Part shown: piece by piece, positions 47,946 to 57,604 of the stretch
How positions within the stretch are numbered: position 1 is the stretch's first letter
How the letters are laid out: the number at the start of each line of letters is the position of its first letter
NCBI GenBank assembly: GCA_012033495.1
Contig: JAAUQT010000007.1
Span: forward strand, 1-62,818
Source: Cyanobacteria bacterium RM1_2_2
GTDB lineage: Bacteria; Cyanobacteriota; Cyanobacteriia; Elainellales; Elainellaceae
Reading direction: 5' to 3'
DNA length: 62,818 bases
Notes under the pieces: model-generated
What the model saw: only the letters and a program-made list of their open reading frames with translations
Database searches by the model: none
What the model was told of the DNA's origin: nothing
Translations under genes and position numbers: made by a program

Positions 47946-49550
47946 ATGTCTAAGTTAGTTATCAAAGGTTCTAGAAGTAGAGGCAAAGGTAGGCAACCCG
48001 TTGTGCAAGGGTTGTCTATGCCTCTCGTTTCTTTTCTGCAAAAAAAGGTTAGAAAAGTTGCACTGCTGTCCCCTTCTTGGCAAGCCTGCATTCCGCTAGC
48101 TGTGCTGATTTTGCTGGTGGGTGGCATGGCAGCGTCGGCTCAGGATGCTCCACCCTCTGTTGAAGAAGTAGCGGCAGACCTCAGAGTCGGTTTAGATACC
48201 ATGTGGGTGATGATCGCTGCAATGCTGGTGTTCTTCATGAATGCTGGTTTTTGTATGCTAGAAACGGGTTTTTGTCGTCAAAAGAATGCCGTCAACATTT
48301 TGACCAAAAACCTGGTGGTGTTCGCCATGTCTACGATCGCTTACTGGATCATCGGCTTCGGTCTGATGTTTGGCAATGGCAGCCCGTTCATGGGAACCGA
48401 AGGGTTATTCTTCCTGTCGGGCGCAGACAACAGCCCCGCTACACTAGACGCCTATGAAGGAGCCTATGCTGCTTTGAATTGGACAGGAATACCACTGTTG
48501 GCGAAGTTTTTCTTCCAGCTTGTGTTTGCGGGAACGGCAGCCACGATCGTCTCTGGAGCGGTGGCAGAACGCATTAAGTTTATCGACTTCCTGATCTTCA
48601 GCTTGCTGCTGGTTGGGATTGCCTACCCGATCACCGGACACTGGATCTGGGGTGGCGGTTGGCTCGCTAGCTTGGGCTTCTGGGATTTTGCTGGCTCTAC
48701 GGTTGTACACGCAGTCGGAGGCTGGGCGGCTCTTATGGGTGCTGCCTTCCTTGGGCCACGGCTCGGTAAATACAACAGTGATGGCAGCGTCAACGCGATT
48801 CCAGGCCACAACATTGCGATTGCGACCTTGGGCTGCTTGATTCTCTGGTTAGGTTGGTTTGGGTTTAACCCCGGTTCCACCATGAGTGTGAGTTGGTTGA
48901 TTGCTCACATCGCCATGACGACCAATACAGCAGCCGCATTCGGCGGTGCAGCAGCAACCATTACCGCATGGGTGGTGCTGGGCAAGCCCGATGCTTCCAT
49001 GATCATCAACGGCATTCTGGCAGGTTTGGTGGCCATTACTGCGCCTTGTGCTTTTGTGCCGATTTGGGCAGCAGCGATCATTGGTGCAATTGGCGGCACG
49101 ATTGTTGTGTTTGCGGTCTTATTCTTTGATCGGATCAAAATTGACGATCCGGTGGGTGCAACTTCAGTTCACCTTGTCAACGGCATTTGGGGAACTTTAG
49201 CCGTTGGGCTGTTCTCAGTTGGGCCGGATGTCCAAGTTGGTCAAGATGTACTTTACACAGCAGGGCCAGCGGCTGGACTGTTCATGGGCGGCGGCATTGG
49301 TCAGCTTTGGATTCAGTTCTTGGGCACAATTTCGGTTGGCGGCTTCACGGTGCTGCTTTCCACGATCTTCTGGTTGGCACTGAAAGCGCTTTCGGGCATT
49401 CGTGTTTCGGAAGAGGAAGAAATGGTGGGCTTGGATATCGGCGAACATGGCATGGAGGCTTACAGCGGCTTCCTGAAAGACACCAGCGATGTCACTAGCC
49501 GTTCGGTTGGCAGCACCACTAGCTCTACTGGAATTGCTAGCCACTACTAA
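47946..49550 (+). CDS. amt: ammonium transporter
   Basis: A 534-residue membrane protein with a cleavable signal-like N terminus (about residues 1-55, ending in SAQDA) and 11 transmembrane helices of the Amt/Rh fold. The ammonium gate and signature [20 protein letters not shown] and the pore histidines (in VVHAVGG and [10 protein letters not shown]) are present. FCMLETGF and GFNPGS are typical. The frame is open from 47772, but I start at ATG 47946 (MSKLVIKG), which resembles homologues; 48018 is an alternative. A terminator follows at 49826. Confidence 0.93.
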   Translation: MSKLVIKGSRSRGKGRQPVVQGLSMPLVSFLQKKVRKVALLSPSWQACIPLAVLILLVGGMAASAQDAPPSVEEVAADLRVGLDTMWVMIAAMLVFFMNAGFCMLETGFCRQKNAVNILTKNLVVFAMSTIAYWIIGFGLMFGNGSPFMGTEGLFFLSGADNSPATLDAYEGAYAALNWTGIPLLAKFFFQLVFAGTAATIVSGAVAERIKFIDFLIFSLLLVGIAYPITGHWIWGGGWLASLGFWDFAGSTVVHAVGGWAALMGAAFLGPRLGKYNSDGSVNAIPGHNIAIATLGCLILWLGWFGFNPGSTMSVSWLIAHIAMTTNTAAAFGGAAATITAWVVLGKPDASMIINGILAGLVAITAPCAFVPIWAAAIIGAIGGTIVVFAVLFFDRIKIDDPVGATSVHLVNGIWGTLAVGLFSVGPDVQVGQDVLYTAGPAAGLFMGGGIGQLWIQFLGTISVGGFTVLLSTIFWLALKALSGIRVSEEEEMVGLDIGEHGMEAYSGFLKDTSDVTSRSVGSTTSSTGIASHY

Positions 49551-49615
49551 TGCGAATCTGAGGGAACGCAGGTCGATTCAGTTGAGCAACGTTGATGCGT
49601 CTTGATGAGTTGAGC

Positions 49616-49744
49616 TAGGGCGCGTCATCCATAAGTGTCCAACCAGTTGAGGGCATCCGCCGAATCGCGCCTGCCCTCAAAACAGGCTAGGGGCTGTCGC
49701 GCTGCCATCGTCAGGGTTCTCGCTGGAATGGATCACAGCCCCTA
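49616..49744 (+). mobile_element. MITE-like element, 129 bp, best-preserved copy
   Basis: Bounded TA...TA. The left end is TAGGGCGCGTCATCCAT and the right end ATGGATCACAGCCCCTA. As inverted repeats these match at about 13 of 17 positions. The internal pair TAGGGGCTGT/ACAGCCCCTA is perfect. It lies 65 bases after the amt stop. Confidence 0.78.
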
Positions 49745-49825
49745 GAGTTTCGTCAACAATTGCCAAGGCTGTAACCTGCTCCTACATTTAGTTTTTGTTA
49801 GATCGTGCGGATCTCGCCATTTCGA

Positions 49826-49870
49826 CCCCGAAGATAGGAGTAAAATTCCTGTTTCGGGGTTTAATTTTTC
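49826..49870 (+). terminator. stem-loop terminator downstream of amt
   Basis: Stem CCCCGAA (49826-49832) and TTCGGGG (49853-49859) with a 20-base loop, followed by TTTAATTTTTC. It is downstream of amt and the MITE copy, and 85 bases before the SGNH gene. Confidence 0.65.
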
Positions 49871-49954
49871 TAGATTCCCTGTGCTAGAGTCGGTGAACGT
49901 TGCTGACTTTACCGCTTTATTTGCTGCGTGGATCACAAACATCGGGTTAGACGG

Positions 49955-50881
49955 ATGCGCGATCGTCACTTTAGATCTGCAACCCAATTTTTCAAATTTT
50001 CTGTCTCCCTCCTGCGGCTGAAACTCTTGCCCAGTTGGGTGTTTATTTCGCTGGTTACAAATGCTGTTTTACTGGTCATTCTACTGTTTGCGTTGTTGCG
50101 GCAGTCCGCGCCAATGGCCAATGCTTCGGATGTCGCCTCTGAGGGTACTGATAGCTCATTACCTGATGGCTCATTCCCTGAGCAGTCCACCTCTCCGCAG
50201 TCGTCCAAGTTGGGCGAGCGGCATCAACTCACCTACGAAGAATGGCTCGGTCAACTTAAGCAAGAAGCCAAAGTTGTTGCCGATCAGCAGCCGGAACGTC
50301 TGACGGTGTTGGCTGGAGATTCGATTAGTCTTTGGTTCCCGATTGATCTGTTGCCCACGGGACGCGCTTGGCTGAATCAGGGGATCTCTGGCGAAACGTC
50401 GAGTGGTTTGCTAAGACGGCTCGATTTGTTTGAGCAAACTCGCCCCGAAACGATTTTTGTGATGATTGGCATCAACGATTTGCTGCGAGGAGACATCAGT
50501 GACCAAACGATTTTGGCAAACCAGCGCTTGATTATTCAGAATCTTGACAAAAACCATCCTGACGCTCAAATTGTGCTGCAATCGATTCTGCCTCATGCCA
50601 AGGAGCCAAAGTGGGAGGGACGCGATCGGTTACTGAGTGTTTCCAATCAGCGCATCAAAGCGCTCAATCGCCAGCTAGAGCAAATGGCTCGCCAAGAAGG
50701 GGTTTACTTTCTCGATCTCTATCCTCTGTTTGCCAATTCTGAGGGCGATCTGCGCCCAGAACTCAGCACGGATGGACTGCACCTCAGTTCGTTGGGGTAT
50801 CAAACTTGGAGCATTGCGCTTCAGGTCTACAGCCGCGAAGTCTTGGATTTAGATAGCGAAGATTTAGATAGCGAAGCGTAA
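49955..50881 (+). CDS. SGNH/GDSL hydrolase, membrane anchored
   Basis: A 308-residue protein. One N-terminal membrane segment (about residues 24-48) is followed by an extended linker, then an SGNH hydrolase domain. The four blocks are LAGDSISLW (Ser), GISGETSSG (Gly), IGINDLLRG (Asn) and DGLHLSSLGY (Asp and His). It probably deacylates lipids or polysaccharide esters on the periplasmic side. GTG 49928 is an alternative start; ATG 49955 is preferred. The C terminus ends in a short repeat (LDSEDLDSEA) from a 15-base DNA duplication. Confidence 0.87.
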   Translation: MRDRHFRSATQFFKFSVSLLRLKLLPSWVFISLVTNAVLLVILLFALLRQSAPMANASDVASEGTDSSLPDGSFPEQSTSPQSSKLGERHQLTYEEWLGQLKQEAKVVADQQPERLTVLAGDSISLWFPIDLLPTGRAWLNQGISGETSSGLLRRLDLFEQTRPETIFVMIGINDLLRGDISDQTILANQRLIIQNLDKNHPDAQIVLQSILPHAKEPKWEGRDRLLSVSNQRIKALNRQLEQMARQEGVYFLDLYPLFANSEGDLRPELSTDGLHLSSLGYQTWSIALQVYSREVLDLDSEDLDSEA

Positions 50882-50991
50882 CCAGCAAAAAGTAAATGGC
50901 CCGGAGGCACCCCTGACGCGATGCCCGAATCTGATACGCTGAAAGGAGAACGCCTCCACATCCACTGTAGAATCCTGAGTAATTAGACCGC

Positions 50992-52202
50992 ATGGATACA
51001 AAAGCCTTTAAGCGATCGCTCAACTCTTCTGATAACTATCACCGCAAAGGGTTTGGGCACGAAACTGAAGTCTCCGACATGATGCAGTCAGAGTATCAAA
51101 GTCAGTTAATTCAGCAGATCCGGGACAACGGCTACCAACTTCAGCGCGGCGATGTGACGATTCACTTAGCTGAAGCGTTTGGGTTTTGCTGGGGCGTAGA
51201 GCGAGCCGTGGCCATGGCCTATGAAACTCGGCAGCACTTCCCAACTGAGCGGCTCTGGATCACGAATGAAATTATCCATAATCCTTCGGTGAACCAACGA
51301 CTGCGAGAAATGCAGGTTGGCTTTATTCCCGTCATCAACGGCACTAAGGATTTTTCGGGCGTGCAGCGCGGCGATGTGGTGATTCTGCCTGCTTTTGGAG
51401 CAAGCGTCCAAGAAATGCAGTTGCTCAACGATCAGGGCTGCACAATTGTCGATACGACCTGCCCGTGGGTTTCTAAAGTGTGGAATACCGTAGAAAAGCA
51501 CAAGAAAGCGAGCCACACTTCGATCATCCATGGCAAATACAACCACGAAGAAACCATTGCGACTAGCTCGTTTGCCGGAACCTATCTGATTGTGCTGAAC
51601 CTGAAGCAGGCGCAGTATGTTTGCGACTACATTCTGCATGGCGGCGACCGAGACGATTTATGGCAATCTTCAGCAAGGCTTGCTCAGAGGGGTTTGATCC
51701 CGATCGAGACTTGGAGCGGATCGGCATTGCCAACCAAACCACCATGCTGAAGGGCGAAACCGAGCAAATCGGCAAGCTGTTTGAGCACACGATGCTGAAA
51801 AAATATGGCCCCACCCAACTGAATCAGCATTTTCTCAGCTTCAACACTATCTGCGATGCCACTCAAGAACGTCAGGATGCCATGTTCAAACTGGTGGAAG
51901 ACAAGCTCGATCTGATGGTGGTGATCGGCGGCTACAACTCCTCCAACACCACGCACCTGCAAGAAATCGCCATTGAGCGCGGCATTCCGTCTTACCACAT
52001 TGACAGCGCCGACCGGATCGGTGCAGGCAACCGAGTTGAACATAAGCCTCTGAATCAAGAGCTTGAAGTTCAGGAAAACTGGCTACCGGAAGGAAAAATC
52101 AGCGTTGGCATCACGTCTGGCGCATCGACGCCTGACCGAGTCGTGGAAGCGGTGATCGAAAAAATCTTTGCCCTCAAATCTGCCCCAGTTCCGGTGGGTT
52201 AA
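50992..52202 (+). CDS. ispH: 4-hydroxy-3-methylbut-2-enyl diphosphate reductase, frameshifted
   Basis: IspH/LytB, the iron-sulfur enzyme producing isopentenyl and dimethylallyl diphosphate at the end of the MEP pathway, essential for carotenoids, chlorophyll and quinones. The first part (from ATG 50992) carries GFCWGVERA and TCPWVSK cluster cysteines and YNHEET. The second part carries the third cysteine in [11 protein letters not shown] and SGASTPD. The break is at the T run 51657-51659: one more T gives [10 protein letters not shown] joining both parts in a chain of about 403 residues. The enzyme is essential in cyanobacteria, so an assembly error is likely. Confidence 0.93.
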
Positions 52203-52317
52203 GCTTCGCTCTAATCGGAATTTGACGGATGGATAGCAGGCTGGATGACATCATCTCTTCGGCATTTCACGCTATTCTGGACTTGGAAAACGCCCCAACA
52301 GGACATGGAGAGCGCAG

Positions 52318-53978
52318 ATGCAAACAGTGGATGAAAAGATTAGCCCACTCGCCGGAAAGCTAGCCCCTGCCGACAGTTTGATCGATGTCGCAAACTGTTA
52401 GATCAGTACTACACCATTCAACCTGATCCGGCTAACCCAGTGCAGAAAGTTAGTTTTGGCACTTCGGGACACCGAGGCTCAGCGGCGCTCGGCACGTTCA
52501 ACGAAACTCACATTCTGGCTGTGTCGCAAGCGGTGGCGGAGTATCGCAAAAGCCAAGGCATTGATGGCCCGCTGTATATGGGGATGGACTCTCACGCCCT
52601 CTCTGCCCCAGCCCAGAAAACCGCACTAGAAGTGCTGGCTGCCAACGGGGTGGAAGTCTTCATTGCCCCCACTGAAGGTCACGCTCAGTACACGCCAACC
52701 CCTGTTGTCTCTCATGCGATTCTGTCCTACAACAAGGGGCGCACTAATGGGCTAGCCGATGGCATCATCATCACGCCTTCCCACAACCCGCCTACCGACG
52801 GCGGCTTCAAATACAACCCGCCCACCGGCGGCCCGGCAGAACCCGAAGCCACCAAATGGATTCAAGAACGGGCGAATGCGCTCATTGCTGCCAATAACCG
52901 CGAAGTGCAGCGGATGTCTTACGAGTCGGCGCTTCGAGCTTCCACTAGCCATATTTTTGATTTCATCACGCCCTACGTCAACGATTTGGAAAACATCATT
53001 GACATTGATGTGATCCGTTCGGCAGGGCTGCGCATTGGGGCTGATCCACTCGGCAGCTCCAACATTGCCTATTGGGAGCCGATCATCAACCGCTATGGGT
53101 TGAATATCACCGTCGTTAACAAAAACATCGACCCCACCTTTAAGTTCATGACGGTCGATTGGGATGGCAAAATCCGCATGGATTGTTCGTCTCCCTACGC
53201 GATGGCGAACCTGATCAAACTCAAAGACGACTACGACATTGCCTTTGGCAACGATACCGACTCCGACCGCCACGGCATTGTCACCCCTAGCGTCGGTTTA
53301 ATGAACCCTAACCATTTCCTCTCGGTTGCCATCTCCTACCTGTTCACCAACCGCACCGGCTGGCCGGCGACGAGCGCGATCGGCAAAACCTTGGTGAGCA
53401 GCAGCATGATCGAGCGGGTTGGCAAAGAGATTGGGCGAACCGTTTGCGAAGTTCCGGTGGGCTTCAAGTGGTTTGTTTCGGGTCTGCTGGATGGCTCGAT
53501 GGGCTTTGGCGGCGAAGAGAGTGCAGGAGCTTCTTTTTTGCGGAAAGATGGCACGGTGTGGACGACCGACAAAGACGGCATCATCATGGATCTGCTGGCT
53601 GCCGAAATCACGGCTCGTACAGGCAAAGATCCGGGCTTGCACTATCAGGATCTGACCCAACGGCTCGGCACTGCCTACTATACGCGAGTTGATGCTCCTG
53701 CCACACCCGAACAAAAGGCCCGCCTCAGCAAACTGTCTCCTGAAGATGTGAAAGCTGCTTCGATGGCAGGCGATGCGATTACCGCTAAGCTCACCAAAGC
53801 TCCGGGCAACCATGCGGCGATCGGCGGACTCAAAGTCACGACCGAAAACGGCTGGTTTGCGGCGCGTCCTTCTGGCACGGAGAACGTCTACAAAATCTAT
53901 GCCGAAAGCTTTAAGAGCGAAGCCCACCTCGATCAGATTTTGCAAGAAGCCAGCCAAATCGTCAACGAAGCGCTGTAA
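52318..53978 (+). CDS. pgm: alpha-D-glucose phosphate-specific phosphoglucomutase, frameshifted
   Basis: Interconverts glucose-1-phosphate and glucose-6-phosphate, linking glycogen and cell-envelope sugar synthesis to glycolysis. ATG 52318 opens the expected N-terminal segment (SPLAGKLAPADSLID). The frame breaks at AAA 52392-52394; one more A joins it to KLLDQYYTIQPDPANPVQKVSFGTSG. Motifs: catalytic Ser in ITPSHNPPTDGG, metal-binding GNDTDSDRHG, the sugar loop GGEESAGASF and the phosphate loop RPSGTENVYK. Corrected length is about 553 residues, right for the E. coli Pgm type. Confidence 0.93.
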
Positions 53979-53992
53979 TTTAGCTAGAAGAC

Positions 53993-54031
53993 CTCAGATC
54001 CCTAAACTCTTAGAGATGCCGGGGATCTGAG
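53993..54031. terminator. bidirectional stem-loop between pgm and adh
   Basis: Perfect 10-bp arms CTCAGATCCC (53993-54002) and GGGATCTGAG (54022-54031) with a 19-base loop, between two convergent genes. There is no strong U-tract on either side, so termination is inferred from position and stem strength. Confidence 0.6.
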
Positions 54032-54038
54032 TGTTGCG

Positions 54039-55041
54039 CTAGGGCTTGAGCACAATCCGGTAGCGAGCCTTGCCTGCCTCTAAATGCTCTAAAGCTTCGT
54101 TAACCTGGCTAAACTCAAACATTTCGGTGACGGGTGCAATTCCATGTCGAGCCGCAAAGTCGAGCATCTTAGCCGTGGTGGTGGGGCTACCCAACGGACT
54201 GCCCGACAGAGACTTTTGCCCTGCAATGAGGGGGAAAGCCTGTGCTGGAATCGCATTCGGCACAACGCCCACAAAATGTAAGCGACCTTTAGGACGCAGC
54301 GCATTCACGTAAATTCCCCAATCGAGATCAGCATTCACCGTCGAGAGAATCAAATCAAACGAATTGGCAACCTGCTCTAACGCTTTGGGATCACGCGAAT
54401 TCACAAAATGGTTAGCGCCGAGTTCGTGGGCTTCAGCTTCCTTGTCAGGATTGGTCGAAAACGCCGTCACATCACAGCCCCCACGCATTCAAAAACCGCA
54501 GTGCCATGTGACCCAAGCCGCCAATGCCAATTACCCCAACTCGACTCGTTGGCTGCACATCGAATTGCACGATCGGGTTAAAAACCGTAATGCCACCACA
54601 AAACAGCGGGCCCGCTTTCGCCGGATCAATGCCTTCCGGTAGAGGAACTGCCCACTCCTGATGGGCACGAACCTTGTTAGCAAAGCCGCCGTGCCGTCCC
54701 ACAATCGTGGCTTCTAGCGTGACACATAGGTTGTGATCGCCAGACATACACCATTCACAGTGCATACAGGAATGTGAATTCCAGCCTAATCCCACCCGTT
54801 GTCCTAGTTTCACCATCGAAACCCGATCGCCTACTGCGGCAACTGTTCCAACCACCTCATGACCGGGAACCAGCGGATATTGGCTGATGCCCCAGTCGTT
54901 TTTCAACATGCTTAAATCGCTGTGACAAATCCCGCAGTACTCAACGTCGATTTCGATCTCTTCATCCTTCAGTGCACCTGGATCATAGTCAAACGGCTCT
55001 AGCTTTTCTCCGGCTGAGCGGGCGGCATAAGCTTGAATCAT
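54039..55041 (-). CDS. zinc-dependent alcohol dehydrogenase, frameshifted
   Basis: An NAD(P)-dependent medium-chain dehydrogenase of the cinnamyl-alcohol dehydrogenase/YahK-AdhA group, about 334 residues when corrected. The first part (ATG 55041) has the catalytic zinc site CGICHSDL and GHEVVG. It also has the structural zinc site [15 protein letters not shown] and the cofactor motif [12 protein letters not shown]. The second part continues with [13 protein letters not shown]. The run CCCCC at 54478-54482 (GGGGG in sense) has one base too many; four would join RFLNAWG to CDVTAFS. Such enzymes reduce aldehydes to alcohols or the reverse; the substrate is unknown. Confidence 0.88.
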
Positions 55042-55170
55042 GGCTATCCTCTGGAGTTGGCATCGAGATAAATTCTCGCCCCAGTTGTCAAAGAACTTGC
55101 TTAAACAAAACTAAAGCTTGCGTCACGGCGCTACGCAAAACCTTGAGGACATCATGGCTGCACCCGTCAG

Positions 55171-55791
55171 TCATAAACTCTCTACCCTCTGCCGTAATCC
55201 CAAACTGTAACGAATTGAACGAATGCCCGTCACAAAATGAAACGGCCGCACCACAGTACTGAGAAACCCTGGGGCACGCAAAAAGATCACGTTGCCCGGA
55301 GTCGTGTCTAGCTGAACGGCATGAGCGCCTTGCCGATCATCGCAGCGGTAAAACTCGGCGACTCCACTCAAGTTGACAATTGCAATCAAGTTGACTGCTC
55401 CTGAGCTATCTCGATGCGGCGTAATGCCTAACTGTCCTGGCTCATAGCGTTGCAGCACTAGCGAATTCAACGCCAGTTTGGAACTGAAAGGATAGGGATC
55501 AATTTTTTGAAAGGATTCGTCTAGCAACGCTTGAAAGGCTTGCTGAAACTCGGCATACAAACCAACGTCCGACACCTGCTCACAAGCGCTGTATTCTGTC
55601 TTGACGATTCGATCTGCTGCTCCTACTGTCTTGACTTCTGGCTGATAAGAGCAACGCTCGGCGGCGGCAGCTAATGACACCGTTGCAGATTGAGCCAACA
55701 GCGGCACAGAAACAGCCCCATCTCTAGAAAGGGCCGCCAGAACCGCAGCCATATCAAACTGGGAAATAAAGAAGGAATTGCCTCTACTCAA
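55171..55791 (-). CDS. 2OG-Fe(II) oxygenase-like protein
   Basis: A 206-residue protein with the double-stranded beta-helix pattern. The metal triad is in ITPHRDSS (HxD) and RPFHFVTG (distal His). The 2-oxoglutarate Arg is in IRSIRYSLGLRQ. NLIAIVNLSGVAEFYR and PGNVIFLRAPGF fill the sheet. These enzymes use iron and 2-oxoglutarate to hydroxylate proteins, nucleic acids or small molecules; the substrate cannot be assigned. It is divergent from the short region carrying the MITE copy at 55860. Confidence 0.82.
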   Translation of the reverse strand: MSRGNSFFISQFDMAAVLAALSRDGAVSVPLLAQSATVSLAAAAERCSYQPEVKTVGAADRIVKTEYSACEQVSDVGLYAEFQQAFQALLDESFQKIDPYPFSSKLALNSLVLQRYEPGQLGITPHRDSSGAVNLIAIVNLSGVAEFYRCDDRQGAHAVQLDTTPGNVIFLRAPGFLSTVVRPFHFVTGIRSIRYSLGLRQRVESL

Positions 55792-55859
55792 GCTAACCCT
55801 CCACCTCCGTCGTCAGGGCAAGTTTAGCAGATGGGATAATTGTCTCGAGTCGAAGCTTC

Positions 55860-55994
55860 TAGGGCGCATCATCCATAAGTGGTCAACCGTTGATGGCATC
55901 TGCCGGATCGGGCCCGCTCTCAAAACCAGTCTAGGGGCTGTCGCACTGCCATCGTTGGGGTTCTAGAAGGTGCTGGAATGGATGACAACCCCTA
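55860..55994 (+). mobile_element. MITE-like element, 135 bp copy
   Basis: Bounded TA...TA. It begins TAGGGCGCATCATCCAT and ends ATGGATGACAACCCCTA. The internal left arm TAGGGGCTGTCGCACTGCCATCG is present. The match to the 49616 copy runs the whole length, with a 6-base insertion near 55961-55970. Confidence 0.75.
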
Positions 55995-56041
55995 GCCAAA
56001 CCTGCCTCAACTGTTCCAACTATCTCAACTGCCCCGACCCC

Positions 56042-56524
56042 TCACGCCTCGGAGAAAAACAGCGGCAGATTATCTGCAATTGGATCACTCACAGTTTCAC
56101 CGCGCTGGATCGCCCAGTAGCGGCTGAGAAAGTGAATTTGGCGCAACCCAACAATCAGATTCAGCCCCGGAATGAACATCCACCAAATGACCAAAGGCGG
56201 CTTCCAGCCCATTGCCTCATAAAGTCGGTTGACTGTACGATACAGCCGAAACTGCACGATGTAAATCCACGCGATTCCGAACAGGGAGAACCAGCCAAAC
56301 CAACCCGGTACATCTGGGTCAAAAATGCGTAAAAGCTGAGGAACAAGCACCCCTAAGCCAAACGGAATCAGACAGAGCGCCCCAGACCACTCTTTGCCAT
56401 TGTGTTGCCGTAACTCATCCTGAATCACCCATTTATACCAACCGTAGTAAGCCAATCCAGTTACGATTGACAAACCGATGACCTTCCACAAAGGGCGCGG
56501 TGTTCCTAGAGATTGTTCAGCCAT
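56042..56524 (-). CDS. hypothetical integral membrane protein
   Basis: A 160-residue protein with about four hydrophobic helices (about residues 11-29, 47-65, 74-92 and 109-128) and short loops rich in Trp and Tyr. It resembles small DUF4234-like membrane proteins, but the match is weak. There is no catalytic motif. The frame ends near the MITE copy, which is outside it. It stands upstream of the KPN_02809-type peptidase gene in the opposite order, so co-transcription is possible but not shown. Confidence 0.65.
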   Translation of the reverse strand: MAEQSLGTPRPLWKVIGLSIVTGLAYYGWYKWVIQDELRQHNGKEWSGALCLIPFGLGVLVPQLLRIFDPDVPGWFGWFSLFGIAWIYIVQFRLYRTVNRLYEAMGWKPPLVIWWMFIPGLNLIVGLRQIHFLSRYWAIQRGETVSDPIADNLPLFFSEA

Positions 56525-56632
56525 GAGACCAGCAGAATCAGGAGTTTTACATTTATTAATGTAACTTAATTAAGCGTTACTTTATCGGGCGCTCTAACTT
56601 GGTTTACCGCTGTTAGTTCAACCCTAAGTTCC

Positions 56633-57490
56633 TTAGAGCCTCTGCGCCTCGAAAGTGTTGCACTGGTCAGGATCGCCCGTTTGAATGCCTTGTTTAAACC
56701 AGCGCACCCGCTGAGCCGATGAACCGTGCGTGAAGGCATCCGGGACAACATAGCCACGAGCTTCCATTTGCAGCCGATCGTCTCCAATGGCACTCGCCGC
56801 GTTCAGCCCTTCTTCGATGTCGCCTGGCTCCAAAGGAATTTGCCCAGACTCATCGGCATAACGCGCCCAAACCCCGGCAAAACAGTCTGCCTGCAATTCC
56901 AACAGCACCGAAAGCTGGTTGGCCTGCGTTTTGCTAGACTGCTGCTGAAGCCGCTGCACTTGATCGGAAATGCCGAGCAGTTTCTGGACATGATGCCCAA
57001 TTTCGTGAGCGACTACATAGGCTTGGGCAAAGTCTCCTGGCGCATTGTGGCGGGTTTTCAAATCTCGGTAAAAGCTCAGATCGATATACACTTTTTGGTC
57101 TAACGGACAGTAAAACGGACCCATCGCTGCCTCGGCCCGACCGCAGGCTGAATCCACTCGACCTGAAAAGAGCACCAGTTTCGGCTCTCTGTAGGTTGCT
57201 CCTGCCTGACGAAAGAGTTCACTCCATGTATCTTCAGTGCTTGCCAAAACCGTCGAGGTGAAATCAGCTAATTGTTCTTCTTCGGGTGAACTGGCCTGAA
57301 AGTTGGGATCAGACTGTCCGCCTTGCTGAGATGAAACTTGCTCCAAAATTACGCCAGGATCGCCGCCCAGCAAAGTCACAATGACTGCTAGCAGAATTGC
57401 GCCAAGGCCGCCACCCACTACGGGCCCACCCACCCGCATTCCGCGCCGATCTTCAATATTTCGACTTCTGCGCCCAAACTCCCACCGCAT
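56633..57490 (-). CDS. neutral zinc metallopeptidase, YpfJ/KPN_02809 family
   Basis: A 285-residue protein. The N terminus MRWEFGRRSRNIEDRRG and the glycine-rich hydrophobic segment after it are diagnostic of the family. A membrane helix at about residues 27-45 anchors it. The zinc site VVAHEIGHHVQKLLG carries HExxH. A conserved CGRAEAAMGPFYCP segment and the C-terminal FTHGSSAQRVRWFKQGIQTGD are also present. The substrate is unknown. The frame opens at 57502; I start at ATG 57490. Confidence 0.9.
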   Translation of the reverse strand: MRWEFGRRSRNIEDRRGMRVGGPVVGGGLGAILLAVIVTLLGGDPGVILEQVSSQQGGQSDPNFQASSPEEEQLADFTSTVLASTEDTWSELFRQAGATYREPKLVLFSGRVDSACGRAEAAMGPFYCPLDQKVYIDLSFYRDLKTRHNAPGDFAQAYVVAHEIGHHVQKLLGISDQVQRLQQQSSKTQANQLSVLLELQADCFAGVWARYADESGQIPLEPGDIEEGLNAASAIGDDRLQMEARGYVVPDAFTHGSSAQRVRWFKQGIQTGDPDQCNTFEAQRL

Positions 57491-57604
57491 AATCCCACCC
57501 AAATGAAGTATAGGGATATTCTATGGCTGCGCTTTGTTTAACAGAAGTTGACTCTAGGATGATTTTAGGTTTGAACTTTGGAACCCAGCAGTAAAAAGCC
57601 CGCT

